Positions 1 through 12,501 of a stretch of 64,000 bases of DNA are shown here, one piece after another. Made by a program: the position numbers and the translations under genes. The notes beneath the pieces were generated by a model that did not search any database, was not told the origin of the DNA, and saw only the letters and a program-made list of their open reading frames with translations. Source of the stretch: Straminergon stramineum (taxonomy: Eukaryota; Streptophyta; Bryopsida; Hypnales; Calliergonaceae); NCBI GenBank assembly GCA_963920665.1, contig OY987264.1, positions 24,036,906 to 24,100,905 on the forward strand, in the 5' to 3' direction. Each line of letters starts with the position of its first letter. Within the stretch, counting starts at the first letter, position 1.

Positions 1-331
1 AGAATGTGGAGGGTAGGTCCAAATCACTTGCAAAATTTATTGTTGCATCCATATGTTAGTTGTAAGAGTGGCAATGTGTTTGCTTTTGCAATTAACATTG
101 CATGGAATTGTAGTAAATAGTTTATATGGCAATGGATCTACAAAATTACACCATTGGTTCATATAAAGAGAATGGAATGTGCATATAGGCATATATTGTT
201 GTGTGTGGCACTTGGAATTGATCTATATTCCCTTATTCTTCATTCCTTAGCAATTGACATTTATTCTTTGGAAGACATCCTTCAAAAGTATTACAACTTT
301 AACCAATATATGTGGTCATGTCTTCATGTTT
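1..331. other. AT-rich DNA, no gene seen
   Basis: The only open frame is 73 codons and has no recognisable similarity or protein-like composition. I see no repeat structure until the inverted repeat that starts at 332. Confidence 0.6.
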
Positions 332-717
332 CATTAGAGAAATTTTGGACTCTTCGGATCGCTACTAGGATTTGACAAGCCAATCTATTTCTAACACCTA
401 TTGAAGCTACTTAGAAGAGGGAAATTTCTAACAAAACAAAGATTCACCTTGTGTGAATATCAAGAGTTCTAAAAGTATATTTCAGGGGGGGTTTCCACAA
501 TTGTCAGAGGGAGGTGCTTCAGGTGTGCTTTCAAATATCAAAACAACACTTGTCACAATCCTAAATAATAGTACTTGAGAGTGAATGCTCTAACATTTGG
601 AAGTGATGAAGTGCAAAAATAGGGGGAAAGTTCCTCAAACAAAATAAATATAATGCAATGAGGGTCCCTCTCAACACTTCCTGGCAGCCCTCCGAAGAGT
701 CCAAAATTTCTCTAATG
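332..717. repeat. Small element with 27-bp perfect terminal inverted repeats
   Basis: Positions 332-358 (starting CATTAGAGAAATTTTGGACT) are the exact reverse complement of 691-717. The match continues imperfectly inward for about 20 more bases. The 386-bp unit has no coding potential. This is the form of a MITE or foldback element. The target-site duplication is not clear, so the true ends could lie slightly outside. Confidence 0.65.
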
Positions 718-3660
718 GAATGTACCTCTACCTAATCTCATACGCTTCAGTAGAGAATTATACTACATTTGACCCAAAATATAAATACATGTCTATATAA
801 TGGCATGCATAGTACATTTCATAGCCCTAGTTTTTTCCCCCAAATTGGGCAATTTGCCACATCAATCCATGGTGCAACTATTTTTGAATCATGCTAATAT
901 CCATTGAGGTCATATCCAAAAATATGTCAAATATGGGCATTCACACATTTCAAGGAGTCCATTGGTTACCCATTTTCTTTAAGGGGTGATCCCTAAACAT
1001 TTGATCATCAAGTAGGGAGATGAGGAATTTTGTGAATAGTGAACTTCATCTCCATAGTATTCATTGAAGAGGTTTCAAGAAAATCATGTAATATGGAAAG
1101 AAAAGGATATAGTGTACATGAATTGATGAGGTAAAAATGTTGGAATAACTTTCATTTTTTTTTTTTCATTTTCAAAAATAACCTTACTATCTTTAGATTT
1201 AGCACTTACAATTATGAAATAAGTCCAACAAAATATGTTCTTGTTTTTGCCTTGATTGCCCTTTGCACTTATTTGGATCAAAACTCATTTTATATGGATA
1301 GAGTCCCTTTGATATATTTTCATCTCTACAAAGTAAGACAAGACCTACAAAACAAGTGTTTCTAAAAGGGACAATTGAAAATTTGGATACATTTCCAAAG
1401 GATCAATTTTGAATGAATTTTTCCAGAAATTACACAAGAAGTGTTGATATGTCCTTTTTTCCTTAATTAAATGTCCAAATCAAAAGAAATTATGCCCAAA
1501 GCTTTCAATCAAGGTGAACAACTTTGGAAGCGATGTTTGAAATCCTTCTACTTTGAATTTAACAAGCACATAACTGAGGTGATACTAAAATTAATGATAA
1601 AAAACATATACATTGCCAAAATATTAATCTAAGAGGATTCAAGTCCACTGATCATATTCAACAAGGCCAAAGATTTGTTTTTTCTTCTAACTTTCTATAC
1701 TACAATCTTGCAATCTATGTAGTCAAAAAATTTGAATTTATCCAAAAAATCATTTTGTGTTTGATGATCATGGATATTGGTTTGTTATTTTTGAACTAAG
1801 CATAAAAGGACTCCAATACCCAATTTTGTTTGTTGGATAACTTTGGTACCTATGTAGGATGCAAAAGAAAAATTATCATCCTCTTTTCTAAAAATTGCTA
1901 GTATACATTTGCAATGGATGATAGTGAAAATTCCCTTAGAATGGTTTTTTCTAGCCTAGGTCACTACAAAGGTTTGCATTTTTGAATTCTTGGCATTTAA
2001 AAAAAATAAAATGAGTGCACCTCAAAATCATTCGTCTTCATAATTGGTGTAAGTGAGTACATCAATATTGAAAATGAAATGTTCAAACTTCTTTATGGAG
2101 AATGTTTGAAGAATTACCATTTCCATATACTTTTCCAAGGAATCACTAATTAGCAACAAATAATGGAGAAATACATTGTTGTATTGTGTTTCTTTGTGGT
2201 CCAACAAGTTTTTCATTGGAATTTTGGGGAAAAGAAGGAAAGTCATTCCAACCTTCGGCCATAATTTTTTTGGTGTTTTTTGAAAAAAATCATTTTCCTA
2301 TAGTTTTGGCAACTAATTTTAAAATTATTTTTCCACCACCCTTGCCCTGCAACTAGAGTATGTTTTATTCCTTTGATGGGTTATAACTACTCTTAACCAA
2401 ACAAGATCAAAATTTGTACCCCTTCTTTTTAAGAAATCCTTCTTGGTGTAAATCATTTCTTTTTTTCTGAGCAAATTTTCTCTGAAAAAACAATGGAATT
2501 TCTGAGGGAATATTTGGTGAGATATTCTTGCTCTTACAATGGATGAAATCACAAAATACTACCTGATCTTGAGATGGTATCACTATGTTTGGGATGAATG
2601 TACATCCTTTGGGATGATTAAATAAAATCCATCTATTTTCCATTGATGTAAGTTAAATAGCTTCATCACTCCAATGAAGATCACTTTCTGCACTGCCGGC
2701 TCTAATGAATGAATGGAAAAAACAACCTGGTATGAATGCATCCCAAGTGCTGAATCCTTGGTTGTTAGGTACGTAGTGGACACTTGACAGCATTCACTCC
2801 TTCAGGTGAAAATTTTGATGAAATAATATAAGTTCTCCTGACTAACTGACTGACTGTAGATTGAGACATCCTGCTGCTTCAGCAATTGTGACAGGGAATG
2901 TTGGGCAACCCAACCCAACCATCAAAACTGAAATTCTCCATGGACTGTGTGCACGTGATTGGATCAGAATGGAAGGTAAGGTAGTTGGTGGGTTTTACCC
3001 CTTTTGGAGGTCCAAGCAACCACATGATAGTGGATGCTTTGGGGTCGCCCCTTTTTCCGTCTTCACAACTAAACCATTGGGGTTTTTTTCTGTTACAAAT
3101 AAATTCATATGAGAAAAGGAATTATGTAGGGGGTGTAGTTTTTAGTTCAAATCTAAAAAAATCCAAAATATTGAGAATTTTTTTGGCATATGCATGTTGA
3201 TGGTCCAATCTACACAATCCAGTTGATGTTGCCAATTCCAAATTTCCACATCGGGAAATCTAATTAAGCTTGGAAGGAAATCATCCACCCTTCTGGTTTC
3301 TCATGAAAGGACATTGGGTACCCATACGCTTTTACCTGAAATCATGGGTTTTTTCATACAATGTCCAAATAAGCTTATACCAGTTAAAAGAATCCAGAAT
3401 TTATACTCTTCCAATAGACAACAAGTGCCACCCCAAACTAATAAGACAATTTTGATAACTTAAGTAGAGACCAATCTCACCTGATGAGAGTGTGAAACCA
3501 CTCAATTTTGGTGTGTGTGGTGTTTCTTTCATTATTGATTTCTGAAACTTAGAGAGAATCCATCCCACAAACTAGGAAGGCAAGTATTTGCCCAGTAGCT
3601 GCAAATTCCTTCCTAGGTCAATGGCATCCTGCCCAGATGACTACTACTATTACTTCAATA
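718..3660. other. AT-rich intergenic DNA, no gene seen
   Basis: Only short open frames of up to 83 codons are present on either strand. None has protein-like composition or a recognisable motif. Homopolymer A/T runs are common. I see no RNA gene or repeat pair here that I can support. Confidence 0.6.
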
Positions 3661-3666
3661 AGCTTA

Positions 3667-3690
3667 CACCCACCCACCCACCCACCCACC
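3667..3690. repeat. (CACC)n microsatellite
   Basis: Six uninterrupted CACC units, a simple repeat. Confidence 0.95.
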
Positions 3691-3952
3691 AAAAATCCTC
3701 CAAACCAGGGTCCCTCCCACTCCACATTTAACTTACTTCACTTACTGTGCATATTGAGGCTGCCAACAAAATTCAAATGCCCTTCCCTTGGATTCGGTTA
3801 TCAACAAAATTGCCCCCGGGATTGTCATGGATTTGGGGAGCACACACTCACTCAGTCACTCCTCAGTCAGCTGTTCGTTTGCGCACAACCCAAACCCAGA
3901 ACCCCAGGATGGCAGATCTCATTGACTTCTGATGAGACTGCGGCCTGAGATC

Positions 3953-4131
3953 AAAAGCTTGGAATGCAACGGGGATTTGTCCGCTCGGGTGGCTGGTCCT
4001 GTCTTTCTTGTTGTCTCTCTCGTGTTGTCCCGGGCCAGGCCACTTGTGGCTGGCTTGTTTGTAACCTTTTCTCTCTTGCAATGAAATTTCGTTTCATTTG
4101 TGTCAAAAAAAAAAAAAAAAAAAGCTTGGAA
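3953..4131 (+). mobile_element. 5'-truncated poly(A) retroelement with 12-bp TSD
   Basis: AAAAGCTTGGAA at 3953-3964 is repeated exactly at 4120-4131, directly after an A run at 4105-4123. The body is GC-rich and ends in GCAATGAAATTTCGTTTC then TTTGTGTC before the tail. This is the signature of target-primed reverse transcription by a non-LTR element (LINE or LINE-mobilised SINE). A second copy of this tail type lies on the minus strand near 25,100-25,200. No reverse transcriptase is encoded. Confidence 0.85.
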
Positions 4132-4403
4132 CAATCTTTGGAGAGCGATCCCGTCTGTCGATGCAATGGACGATGGTCCCCCCTATGATGGGGAACTTTG
4201 ACTGATTGGTTTCACTGTGTTTTGTTCAGTTTGGTGACTGCATTCCTGTGAGCTTCTGGCTCTTCTGGTTTGTTTGGTCGTTAGGTTGTCTGAAAACTTA
4301 AAAAATTGCTGCCAGGGACTTGTTCCCTTGGTTCTTTGTACTGTTTCCTCTATCAATGGAAATTGTCCATGTGTTTCAAAAATAAATAAAATAAAATAAA
4401 ATA
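4132..4403 (+). mobile_element. SINE/LINE 3' end with (TAAAA)n tail
   Basis: The 3' end carries CAATGGAAATTGTCCATGTG then TTTCAAAAA and a TAAAA microsatellite, followed by another near-copy of the AAAGCTTGGAACAA target sequence. The CAATGGAAA..GTCCATGTGTTTCAA tail recurs at least six times in the window, so it defines one retroelement family. It is non-coding and probably a SINE or a 5'-truncated LINE. Confidence 0.75.
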
Positions 4404-4450
4404 AAAACTTGGAACAATGTGTCAAAAAAATAAAAATAAAAGCTTGGAAC
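4404..4450 (+). mobile_element. Minute retroelement tail in the same target site
   Basis: ACTTGGAACAA, then TGTGTC plus an A/T-rich tail, then AGCTTGGAACAA. Only the last few bases of an element and its tail were copied, yet the target duplication is present. This is an extreme 5' truncation. Confidence 0.65.
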
Positions 4451-4473
4451 AACATGAAGTTAGGCTACTGAAA

Positions 4474-4595
4474 GTTTCCGGGCAATGTAAAGATGTTTAG
4501 CCAGGGACTGGTTCCCTAGGTTGCTATGTACTGTTTCCTCCATCAATGGAAATCGTCCATGTGTTTCAAGAAGAAGAAAAAAATGTTTCCGGGCA
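4474..4595 (+). mobile_element. Poly(A) retroelement tail with 11-bp TSD
   Basis: GTTTCCGGGCA at 4474-4484 is repeated exactly at 4585-4595. The insert ends in the family tail ATCAATGGAAATCGTCCATG then a GAAGAAGAAAAAAA tail. Confidence 0.85.
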
Positions 4596-5086
4596 GCACG
4601 AGGGCCTCACTGTAAGTTATGCCAATGAGTTGTTCCATGACTGATCCTGGGGTGGCCAAGGGGTGGAGGGCCCCACCAGAGCTTGTGAACATGGGGTGGT
4701 ATGGTATATTCATTTGCTCCTCTCCTCATGTTTGGGCATGCCTGTGAGAAAAACAAGGACCTGGGGGGGCAAGGCACTGCTTCACATTTTCCTAGACACT
4801 ATAAATGGATAAATATGGGGGGAGGTGAGCGGGAACCCTTGCCTCACTGTAGCTCCGTAGGCAATCCATAAGTTATTCCACACTGGAAGGGATTCCATGC
4901 TCCATACTTCAGTTTGCCCTCAGCATGAGCAACTGCAGTTTTGCAGTTTTGCTGAATGTCCTTGCCTACATTCACAGTACACAGTTTTTACTATTCCCCC
5001 TTTTTTTTAAACCTTTGGATATGTTTAATGAGAGGTTTATGAAATCCACTTTTGTGTTTCACCTTTCAATACTGACTGGACAATGA
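4596..5086. other. No gene seen
   Basis: Unique-looking, moderately GC-richer DNA with short G runs and no supported reading frame. Confidence 0.5.
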
Positions 5087-5167
5087 AAACAAATCAATGA
5101 CCCCTTTCAATGGAAATTGTCCATGTGTTTCAAGAAAAAACAAAAACAAAAACAAAACAAATCAATG
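5087..5167 (+). mobile_element. Very short poly(A) retroelement insert with 13-bp TSD
   Basis: AAACAAATCAATG at 5087-5099 is repeated exactly at 5155-5167. The insert of about 55 bp is just the family tail (CAATGGAAATTGTCCATGTG and an A-rich (CAAAAA)n end). Confidence 0.85.
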
Positions 5168-5780
5168 GTATAACTTAAAAGCTCTACTATATTTGGTGGG
5201 AGATCCTCCAACACAAATAATGCAACTGAGGTTGAATGTAAATATTGTATTTATGATTGCAAGCCAAATGCAGATGGAACAGAAATAACTGGAGTATGAG
5301 TGAAAGGACACTAGCCAATAAAGATGTGAAAGATACTGCAAGCCTTGAACTTACTGCAAATGGAAAACTTGCTTCAGTCATTCTTGCCTTAAGGAGAGAC
5401 AGCTCACTTAGAACTTAGTATCAATGTGAATGATAAAACTTTAATGTACAAAGGAGCGAATCTAAGCGACCTCCAGCAACCTTATGTTGAACTGACTTGC
5501 ATAGCAATAAAAAAAACATATAAGTTAAAAGGATTTACATTCTGTCTCCTAGTGTTTACTGCAAACAGTAAGAACTTTGGAAATAATAAAAATCAAAGTC
5601 ACTTTAAGTTACTGTATGTCGTGTCCAATTGTCAACAACACATGAAGAAATTTTTTAAAATAAAATAAATGAAAGGATAAGTTTCATACAGATGGATTCT
5701 ATGCAGTAATCGATCACCAATTTGAAGAACACATAAATCAAAGAGGACATGTCCATCACACCTCAACACTGAGGTCCTCC

Positions 5781-6389
5781 CTAACCCCTAAAGCCCTAAA
5801 GGACCATAAGGTCACCATATGGCTTTTGCAACAACATTTATAGAAAATCCAAAATGTGAACCTCACTAACAGTTCGCGGACATCAAAGAGCCCCTAGATG
5901 GTTTTTCTATGAATCCATTGGTACAATTCGATCAAGAAATGATCGAGTGAATGATTTTTGTTGAATTTTTTGAGAATGAAAAAGGCACTCTAGGTTGTCA
6001 CTTCACATCCTCATACCTTTTTTTTTCACAACTCATAATGATTTGAAAAAAATTGCACATGTAAATCATGATGATATGCACTTGTGGAAAAAAAATCGAA
6101 GTTTTGGGATCACTTTTGAGCATTCCGATTTCAACATTTCAATTGCAACATATGTACAAAGTTCCACCTAATTGGATATCTTCCATCAATTTTGCCAACA
6201 ATGGCATTTTCTCAAAAATTGTGCGATTTTATTGATCTTTTTTTTGTACAAAAGCTATGTAAATCTTCTTTCATTTCAAGGGGGGAAATTATCAAAAACA
6301 TTTCACACATTTGGAAAATTATGCATGTTACAAGAACTAGCCAAGAAAACAAGAGCTATGCTCAAACATCCTGGTCCTTTAGGGATTAA
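5781..6389. mobile_element. TTAA-flanked element, short class (about 0.6 kb)
   Basis: It begins CTAACCCCTAAAG (first T of TTAA changed to C) and ends CCTTTAGGGATTAA, an inverted pair matching the family ends TTAACCCCTAAAG / CTTTAGGGGTTAA. It is non-coding. Its right TTAA is also the left flank of the MITE at 6390. Confidence 0.6.
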
Positions 6390-6677
6390 GGTAACTACAT
6401 CTAAAATAACACAAATAAACAATTCAACATTATTAAGCAATGTTTCTATTATTATATTGGAATGTTTTTTGTGTAGTCTAGTTGGTAGTGAAAAGGGGAT
6501 TCTAGATTATCTTAGAATGCATTTTTAAGACACTACAAGAATAAACTATAAATTTTCAAAGTGTTGAAAACAAATCTATCTAAAAGCAATCATAGCTTCT
6601 CATGAATAGGAGTACATTTTTGGCAAGAATATGTAGTGTGTGATTTTAGGAAATGTGTGATTTTAGGTGTAGTTACC
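6390..6677 (+). mobile_element. MITE with GGTAACTACAYCTAAAAT ends, copy 1
   Basis: 288 bp, starting GGTAACTACATCTAAAAT and ending ATTTTAGGTGTAGTTACC, an almost perfect inverted repeat. TTAA lies directly left and TTAC directly right, consistent with a TTAA target duplication with one change. It is the inverted counterpart of copy 2 at 32,639-32,929. A 118-codon open frame crosses its left junction but is not conserved as a gene. Confidence 0.8.
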
Positions 6678-7874
6678 TTACATGTATTGGTGGGTGGGTG
6701 AGTTCATCCATGCTACTATATAGAAAACATTTTTATGTTTCTTTTTTGGTGCAGAATGTACTGATATCAATTGAACTCATTCTTCTTCTTCCATACTCAA
6801 CAATGATTAGTAGAACTATTATTGTCCTTTTCATATGTTTTTTTCTATTGGTCGGGCTTCACATGTAAGCCCACTTTAGGAGCATCTTCAATCTAGCCTA
6901 GCTACTTGGCCGTTGTATATAATAAATGAAGAGTGCTTTGAAGCCCCTCTAGATTTGCTAAGCATTTGACCATTGTAGCCTTTCAATGAGCGTTCTATGT
7001 TGGGACACAACACCACCTAATTTAGGCCTTTGTTGTAGCAACAAACAAGAGATTTCTAGCTTTGTAAGCCTTTTGTTCTACAACAAAAGTTGCATCAATG
7101 GCATTGACTAAACAATAGAGAGTGGGATGGAAGATGCAATAAGAAACATAAATATTACGAGCCTAAGGAAATCTTTGCCATGATACCCTTGGAAGTGATG
7201 AGGAGCTTAATGTGGCACTAGGCTTCATTTTGATTGCTCTACCGCTCAATTAACATTGCAATGACAAGAGGATTGAGAATGCTTTGAAGCTTGGCTTACA
7301 CCAAATCTAGGGATGATGAAGCTAAATTGTTGAAGGTTTTGATTGGTTGAAATAGAGAAGTACTTAGAAAATGGTTTTACAACATAGAATGAGAGGTCAC
7401 GTGGTACTAAGTAGGCTTGATGACATAGAGAGCATTTTTTTTCTATGAGTAGCAAAAGTCTTCAAATTTTGAACTTCTAGAATTATAACTAGACCCACTT
7501 CAAGAATGTAGTTCAAATGAAAATTTTGGGGCTTCTTGTTAGAAAGTACTATTTAAAAAAAATTGACATTTTATACCCTCTTAGCAATTTGCACCAATCC
7601 AAAGAACACGACCTCCCATGAAAGACTTCTCAATAGAAAATGAGGAGCCTTGGAGAGGGAGACTTCTCAATTTTTTGGCATGCCCTAGTTATTGGTGTAA
7701 ATAGGGCCTTAGGTATATAGCATTGTTGCTATGGCAATGATGCTAGCACATGAGTGCAAAGATCATATTACAAGTCTTGACCTAGTTATTGGTATGTACC
7801 TACAACCATTGAAGGTGTATAACATATGTACCTACAATATGGGTACACTATAAGATGGAAAGAGTCTATGACAT
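6678..7874. other. AT-rich DNA, no gene seen
   Basis: Short frames only (up to 71 codons). One of them (6653-6868) looks hydrophobic simply because it is T-rich. Confidence 0.5.
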
Positions 7875-7902
7875 AGACACCTATAAATATAGGAGGTGTC
7901 TA
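7875..7902. repeat. Short palindrome (hairpin)
   Basis: TAGACACCT..AGGTGTCTA: two 9-12 base arms around a short AT loop, inside a stretch of related TATGTACCTA/CTATA motifs at 7790-7910. Confidence 0.6.
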
Positions 7903-9595
7903 TAATATGGACTTTTGGGCCCATGGGCTCATAGATTCTATGCTCATATGCTAGCACTTCCTGTTACTATGGTCCCTTGAAGTGATTATTTTGTGTACAT
8001 TTTATGTAACAATTTTAGCATGTGTATAGTGGTGCATATACCATAGTAGAAAAGAAGTAGAAAGGAGGTCTTTGCTTATAGATTTTAGTGATTCAAGACA
8101 TGCTTTACTTCACTAGAGGATTTAATTCCCCTACGTGAAGGTCAAATTCAACATAAAATAAATCATTGTTGTAAAAAAAGTGCCTCATGTCATCTTGTAA
8201 ATGGTGTGAAGTGATTTATACCTCATAAGAAGATAATAAGAAGATTCAATTTCAGCACTTGATTGCCAATCAGACTTTCACTTACGATAGCACGCTCACA
8301 AAATTAACACAAACTTGCATTAACTTGAATCTTATGCTAGTAACGGATTCTATTCATACAAAATCAAATAGTGTAATTGTTTTCCAACTATCATCTAAAT
8401 TTTGTGTACTTTCATGTACATTCTTCCAATGTTAATCTAAAAGTCATCCAAATGTTCACACTAGTTAGATTCCATTCAATTAATAATTCATCCTACATTT
8501 ATCTAAATTTCATTCAAAATAGGGTCACAAAGGGAACTACAATAAGAATGAAACATTAAGGCATAAAAGTGGGTAGCCCCTTGGTTTGTAGAGGACCAAA
8601 GGTTCAGAAAAAGAAGCTCATGAGAATACTACTCTACACTCAAAAGTTTCAACAAAAATTGAATGTTCATTTATGCATTTGTTTTTTAGGGGATGCAAAA
8701 GAATACCAGTAGATTAGAAGGAAAGTGTTTGGTTTCTGTTGGAAATTCACATTACATTCTCTACTAACTTAGTAGTAACTTACTAAAGTCCTTCATAACC
8801 TCAAGCTAATGAAGGAATTGAAGAAGAAATGAAATAAAGTGACCAAAGTTCTCAAGCAAAAAGAAAGAAATATTCATTTCTATTGTTATATATGTATATA
8901 TACACACATAAACATATATTTAAACAAATTAAAAACCCATTGTATCATATTTGGTAGGGGGCATACAATAGTGTTTGGGGCACCCATGAGCATCAGGGCA
9001 TCAGTTTAACTTAGAATGTACTTAGAGCATCATCAATGGTCTCTCTTAAATGGGAACATTGGATCCCTCCATTTCAGAGTCACTGTACAACTCCTTTTCC
9101 TTGCAATTCCTCTAGTAGAGGCCCTCAAAATCTCAAACCCAATGGGCCAAACCCAAACCCAAACCGCTGCAAAGTTTCTGCATTAGATCAAGAAAGGGAT
9201 GATGAAGTTAGAGAAAATATTTCTTCTCCTTCCTCACCTTGCTTGCACCAGTTGTTGTAATTGAGCATTGATAAAGTTTGTTTTGTTGATTTTCTCAAAC
9301 AAATGAAAATGGAACTTCATTACAAAATAAGAGAAATCAACAAAGCTTTTCAGAGCATTTTGAAAAACTTTAAAAATTGTGCCTTGTGGGAAACGATATT
9401 TGCAGCACCACAAGTCTGAGAAATGAGGTGGTGCAGTATGTTCGCGTTGGATCCAAATCTGGAGCTCCACTGTGGCATCATCCCGCCAGTAAATTTCCAG
9501 TTTGGAGCCATTTTCCGGCATACTATTGATGATGCTTGTAATCTGCAGATCACAGAGACAGAGAGGGCTCAGAACAGTTTGTACAGTTTCTCTTG
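7903..9595. other. AT-rich DNA, no gene seen
   Basis: No supported reading frame. The segment from about 9,020 (TTAGAGCATCATCAATGG) onward has the GC-richer look of a MITE end. Its far limit probably lies near 9,770. Confidence 0.45.
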
Positions 9596-9770
9596 GAATT
9601 AGTTATTAGTTTTGAAGTTGAAACCCAGAGGTGGCTAAAAACGTCCACCTGAAATGCAAACTATTTGTACTGACATTGTTGGTGCAGTGAGAACTGAAAG
9701 CAAAATATACATATAGTGTAAATTTCAGGAGGTGGATGCTTTTTTTTAGAGTCCAAGCGCTTTATGGGCT
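9596..9770. repeat. Dispersed repeat with internal inverted repeat, copy 1
   Basis: GAATTAGTTATTAGTTTTGA then AAGTTGAAAC, followed by CCACCTGAAATGCAAACTAT and, about 45 bp on, its inverted counterpart ending TTTCAGGAGGTGG. The same succession occurs near 12,140-12,270 and 22,844-22,990. It is non-coding and probably an end of a DNA transposon. Confidence 0.6.
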
Positions 9771-10764
9771 CCACCGTTTTACAAGCATCATGTGATGCAT
9801 GTGATTACCAATTACTGGAAAATAGAGCCTGTATCAGAAACTAAAATCTATGAATCTTCAGCACCCTGAGTGGATGCATTTAGTTGATTACCAGTGACAC
9901 AACATAGATTAAAATCTAGCATTGTGCCCACTCCAAGTCAAGGTCGGCTGCCTCCCAAAGTAGAAACAGACATACCCAACTCTAGCAGAATCCACAACTG
10001 TTTTGCTATACTTATCTTTTAAGTTATAATACATCAAACTAAATGTACTAAAGTGTTCATGTGGGAAGGTACAATTACTTTAAAAAAAAGAAAAAACACT
10101 AGTACTATGTACAACTTTGAGAAAAGTATAGTTCAAGGAGTTGGGGATTCCTTTTGACAAATCAAGAGTCCATTGACTCTAAGATATTTCTTGAGGACTG
10201 ACTTCAAATGTAAGTTATGAAGGTTCACAATTAGAATGGCAAACACTTAAAAATTACATCAAACCAACATCATGGAAGGCAAGCTGCCCTATGCAGAAGC
10301 CACATTGAAAATTGACCACTCCTGGAAACCGACCCCTATTTTTGTAAGGGAAACTGAACAGGGAGGATACCCCATATGGTGAGCATTTGAAGGACAACTG
10401 TGAGGTGGAGTTGGGGGCCACTTTGGATAGTTAGCAGCTCTATTTATAGTATTATGGAGGTGGTACCTCTTGGAGTGGTTGATTTTGGGCACTTAAACTT
10501 TCTTTTGTTTTCACTTCTTCTCTACAACGCTCATCTTCTGATAAGTTACTATTTGTGTCATATCTTAATGTGCATCAAATGGATCTTGGCATTTACCTAC
10601 ATGATGCTTGCATCCTTGAAAATTTACAACTAATTGGCACAATTCTTCTAGAAATTATGGAACCACTTGCATTTTGATTCACAATCCTTCATCAATGTGC
10701 AAAAAAATGTAGGTCATTTCCTAAAGCATATCAATTATGCCACAAAGCTAATTCAGAAGATTTT

Positions 10765-11353
10765 AATTGTAGTTACCTTAAACCCTGAAAGACCAAGTCT
10801 CCGTTGAACATACACAAGAAATTTCCGGTAGGTTCCTAAAAGTCATTTTTGGTTGAATGATCATGAAATTTGGACACAATGTGTAACTTTTTATCCACTT
10901 CTTGAATATCTAATTTCTTTTTCCGATCGGGTGCCTAGATCAAAAGTTATGTTGCCCTAAACTTTGAGGGCAACTTTGGGCAGCATGTGCAAACCCCTTA
11001 CTCTGATTTTGAAATTTGGTAGGTTTGTAGCTTATATGATACAAGATGAAAATGTTAAAAAAAATAACCATGTTCAGTGTAAGAATCTTGTTCTAGAAGG
11101 AGTAAAAGTTTGCAAGCCCTATAGGGGCAAGGTTAGAAAAAAACCTTTTTCACCTAACTTCAAACGCTATAATTTTTCAATTAGTGAAGTCAAAGTTTCT
11201 AAAAAAATTTCCACATGTTCCCAAAGAAGTCTAGTACAAATTTGTACTGTTGAATTATGGGGAAAAAAATTATCATTTTTTTCTTGTTGCCCTAAAAAGT
11301 GGCAGTTTTTGACAATTTCTGCCCGAAATGTGCCTCAGTCCTTTAGGGGTTAA
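10765..11353. mobile_element. TTAA-flanked element (about 0.58 kb) beside a MITE-end fragment
   Basis: GTAGTTACC at 10,769-10,777 is the end of the MITE family seen at 6390. It is followed by TTAAACCCTGAAAGACC, a degenerate family left end. The right end is GTCCTTTAGGGGTTAA at 11,338-11,353. The right third carries the end module shared by the long TTAA elements, in minus orientation. Confidence 0.6.
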
Positions 11354-12139
11354 ACTGTGGCTACAATTTCTTTTCTGAATCCCTTTGAGATTTAAGGATG
11401 TATCAAATTCATACTCCATATTTTTCTCACACAAAGAAGTAATTTATGAAAGCAAGAAGAAGCAAAATCACATTTTTTCTTATACAAAATACAAACTAGT
11501 TTAAAAGAATAAATTAAAATGATGTGCCTTAAGCCCATGAATATTGCTATGTCCTCCCATAATTGGAAGAAGAAAAATGAATCCATAATGGTCATCTTCC
11601 TTCTCTGAAAAGACCCCCATGTTGCTGTTCTAAAATGGTCCCAATGTGAAAGCCCTCACAGTGGATCACTGCAATATGTCAATAAGACCCTAAAAATGAC
11701 CCCATTTGAATAGAATCTTCCGATCCTCTAAATACCCCAGACCTTGAACAGTGTCAGTTTGAAGTTCTAATCTGGGATACAAGACGTTACTCCCATAGTC
11801 CCATTGTTGGATCCAAAGGGAACCTTCCCGTTCTTTTTTAGTAACTTAATGGCAACATTTGGGAGTCTGTTGAGACACATATGCCAAACAGTGCACGGAA
11901 GGACAACGGTGCTGCTGCGTGGGTGGGGGTTGTTTGGTTGAAAGAAGAACTGTGTGTATCGACAAAGGAGTTGAAAATGAGGTTGACTGCTCTGAAAATG
12001 ATCAGTCAAGAATTGACTGCCTTTCCAGGGAAGCCAAACTCCTTGAAAAAAAATTCAGTGATGAAAAATCCCATTTCATCAGAAGAAAAATGGAATTGGG
12101 ATCCAACCCAATTCGTTTCATATCGTTTGGATCTTTGTG

Positions 12140-12275
12140 GAATTAGTTACGAATTTTTGAAGTTGAAACGCAGTGGTCACTAGAAGCAAACACTTCTTGA
12201 AATGTTCACTCCTGGTACATTGAAGAAAGGTAAAGTATACTTGTATGTTAGATGGTGCTTTTAGAGTAGACTATT
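12140..12275. repeat. Dispersed repeat, copy 2
   Basis: Diverged copy of the repeat at 9,596: GAATTAGTTACGAATTTTTG then AAGTTGAAAC, and an end at GGTGCTTTTAGAGTAGAC. The 11,760-12,140 segment before it has open frames of 75-100 codons on both strands, but none looks real. Confidence 0.55.
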
Positions 12276-12501
12276 TTACAAAGGGGGGGAAGGAGGGGTA
12301 TAAAATATTGGAGTGGAGTTGGATATAGACTCGTATTGATCACAATAGATTAGTGACACCTACATTATGGTTAATTATATAGGTTACATTAGTATATTTG
12401 TTTTTGTTTGAAGTTTCAAATGTATTTTGTTGGTTTATTTTGATTTCAATGAAGTTTTATTCTATACGTGGTTTCTGATGAAATTTTTTCATTTTAATAC
12501 T

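Noticed and set aside
6172..6528. 118-codon frame with similarity to a frame at 32,779-33,009
   Set aside because: The peptide similarity reflects DNA similarity of two MITE copies and crosses the element junction; there is no sign of selection on protein.
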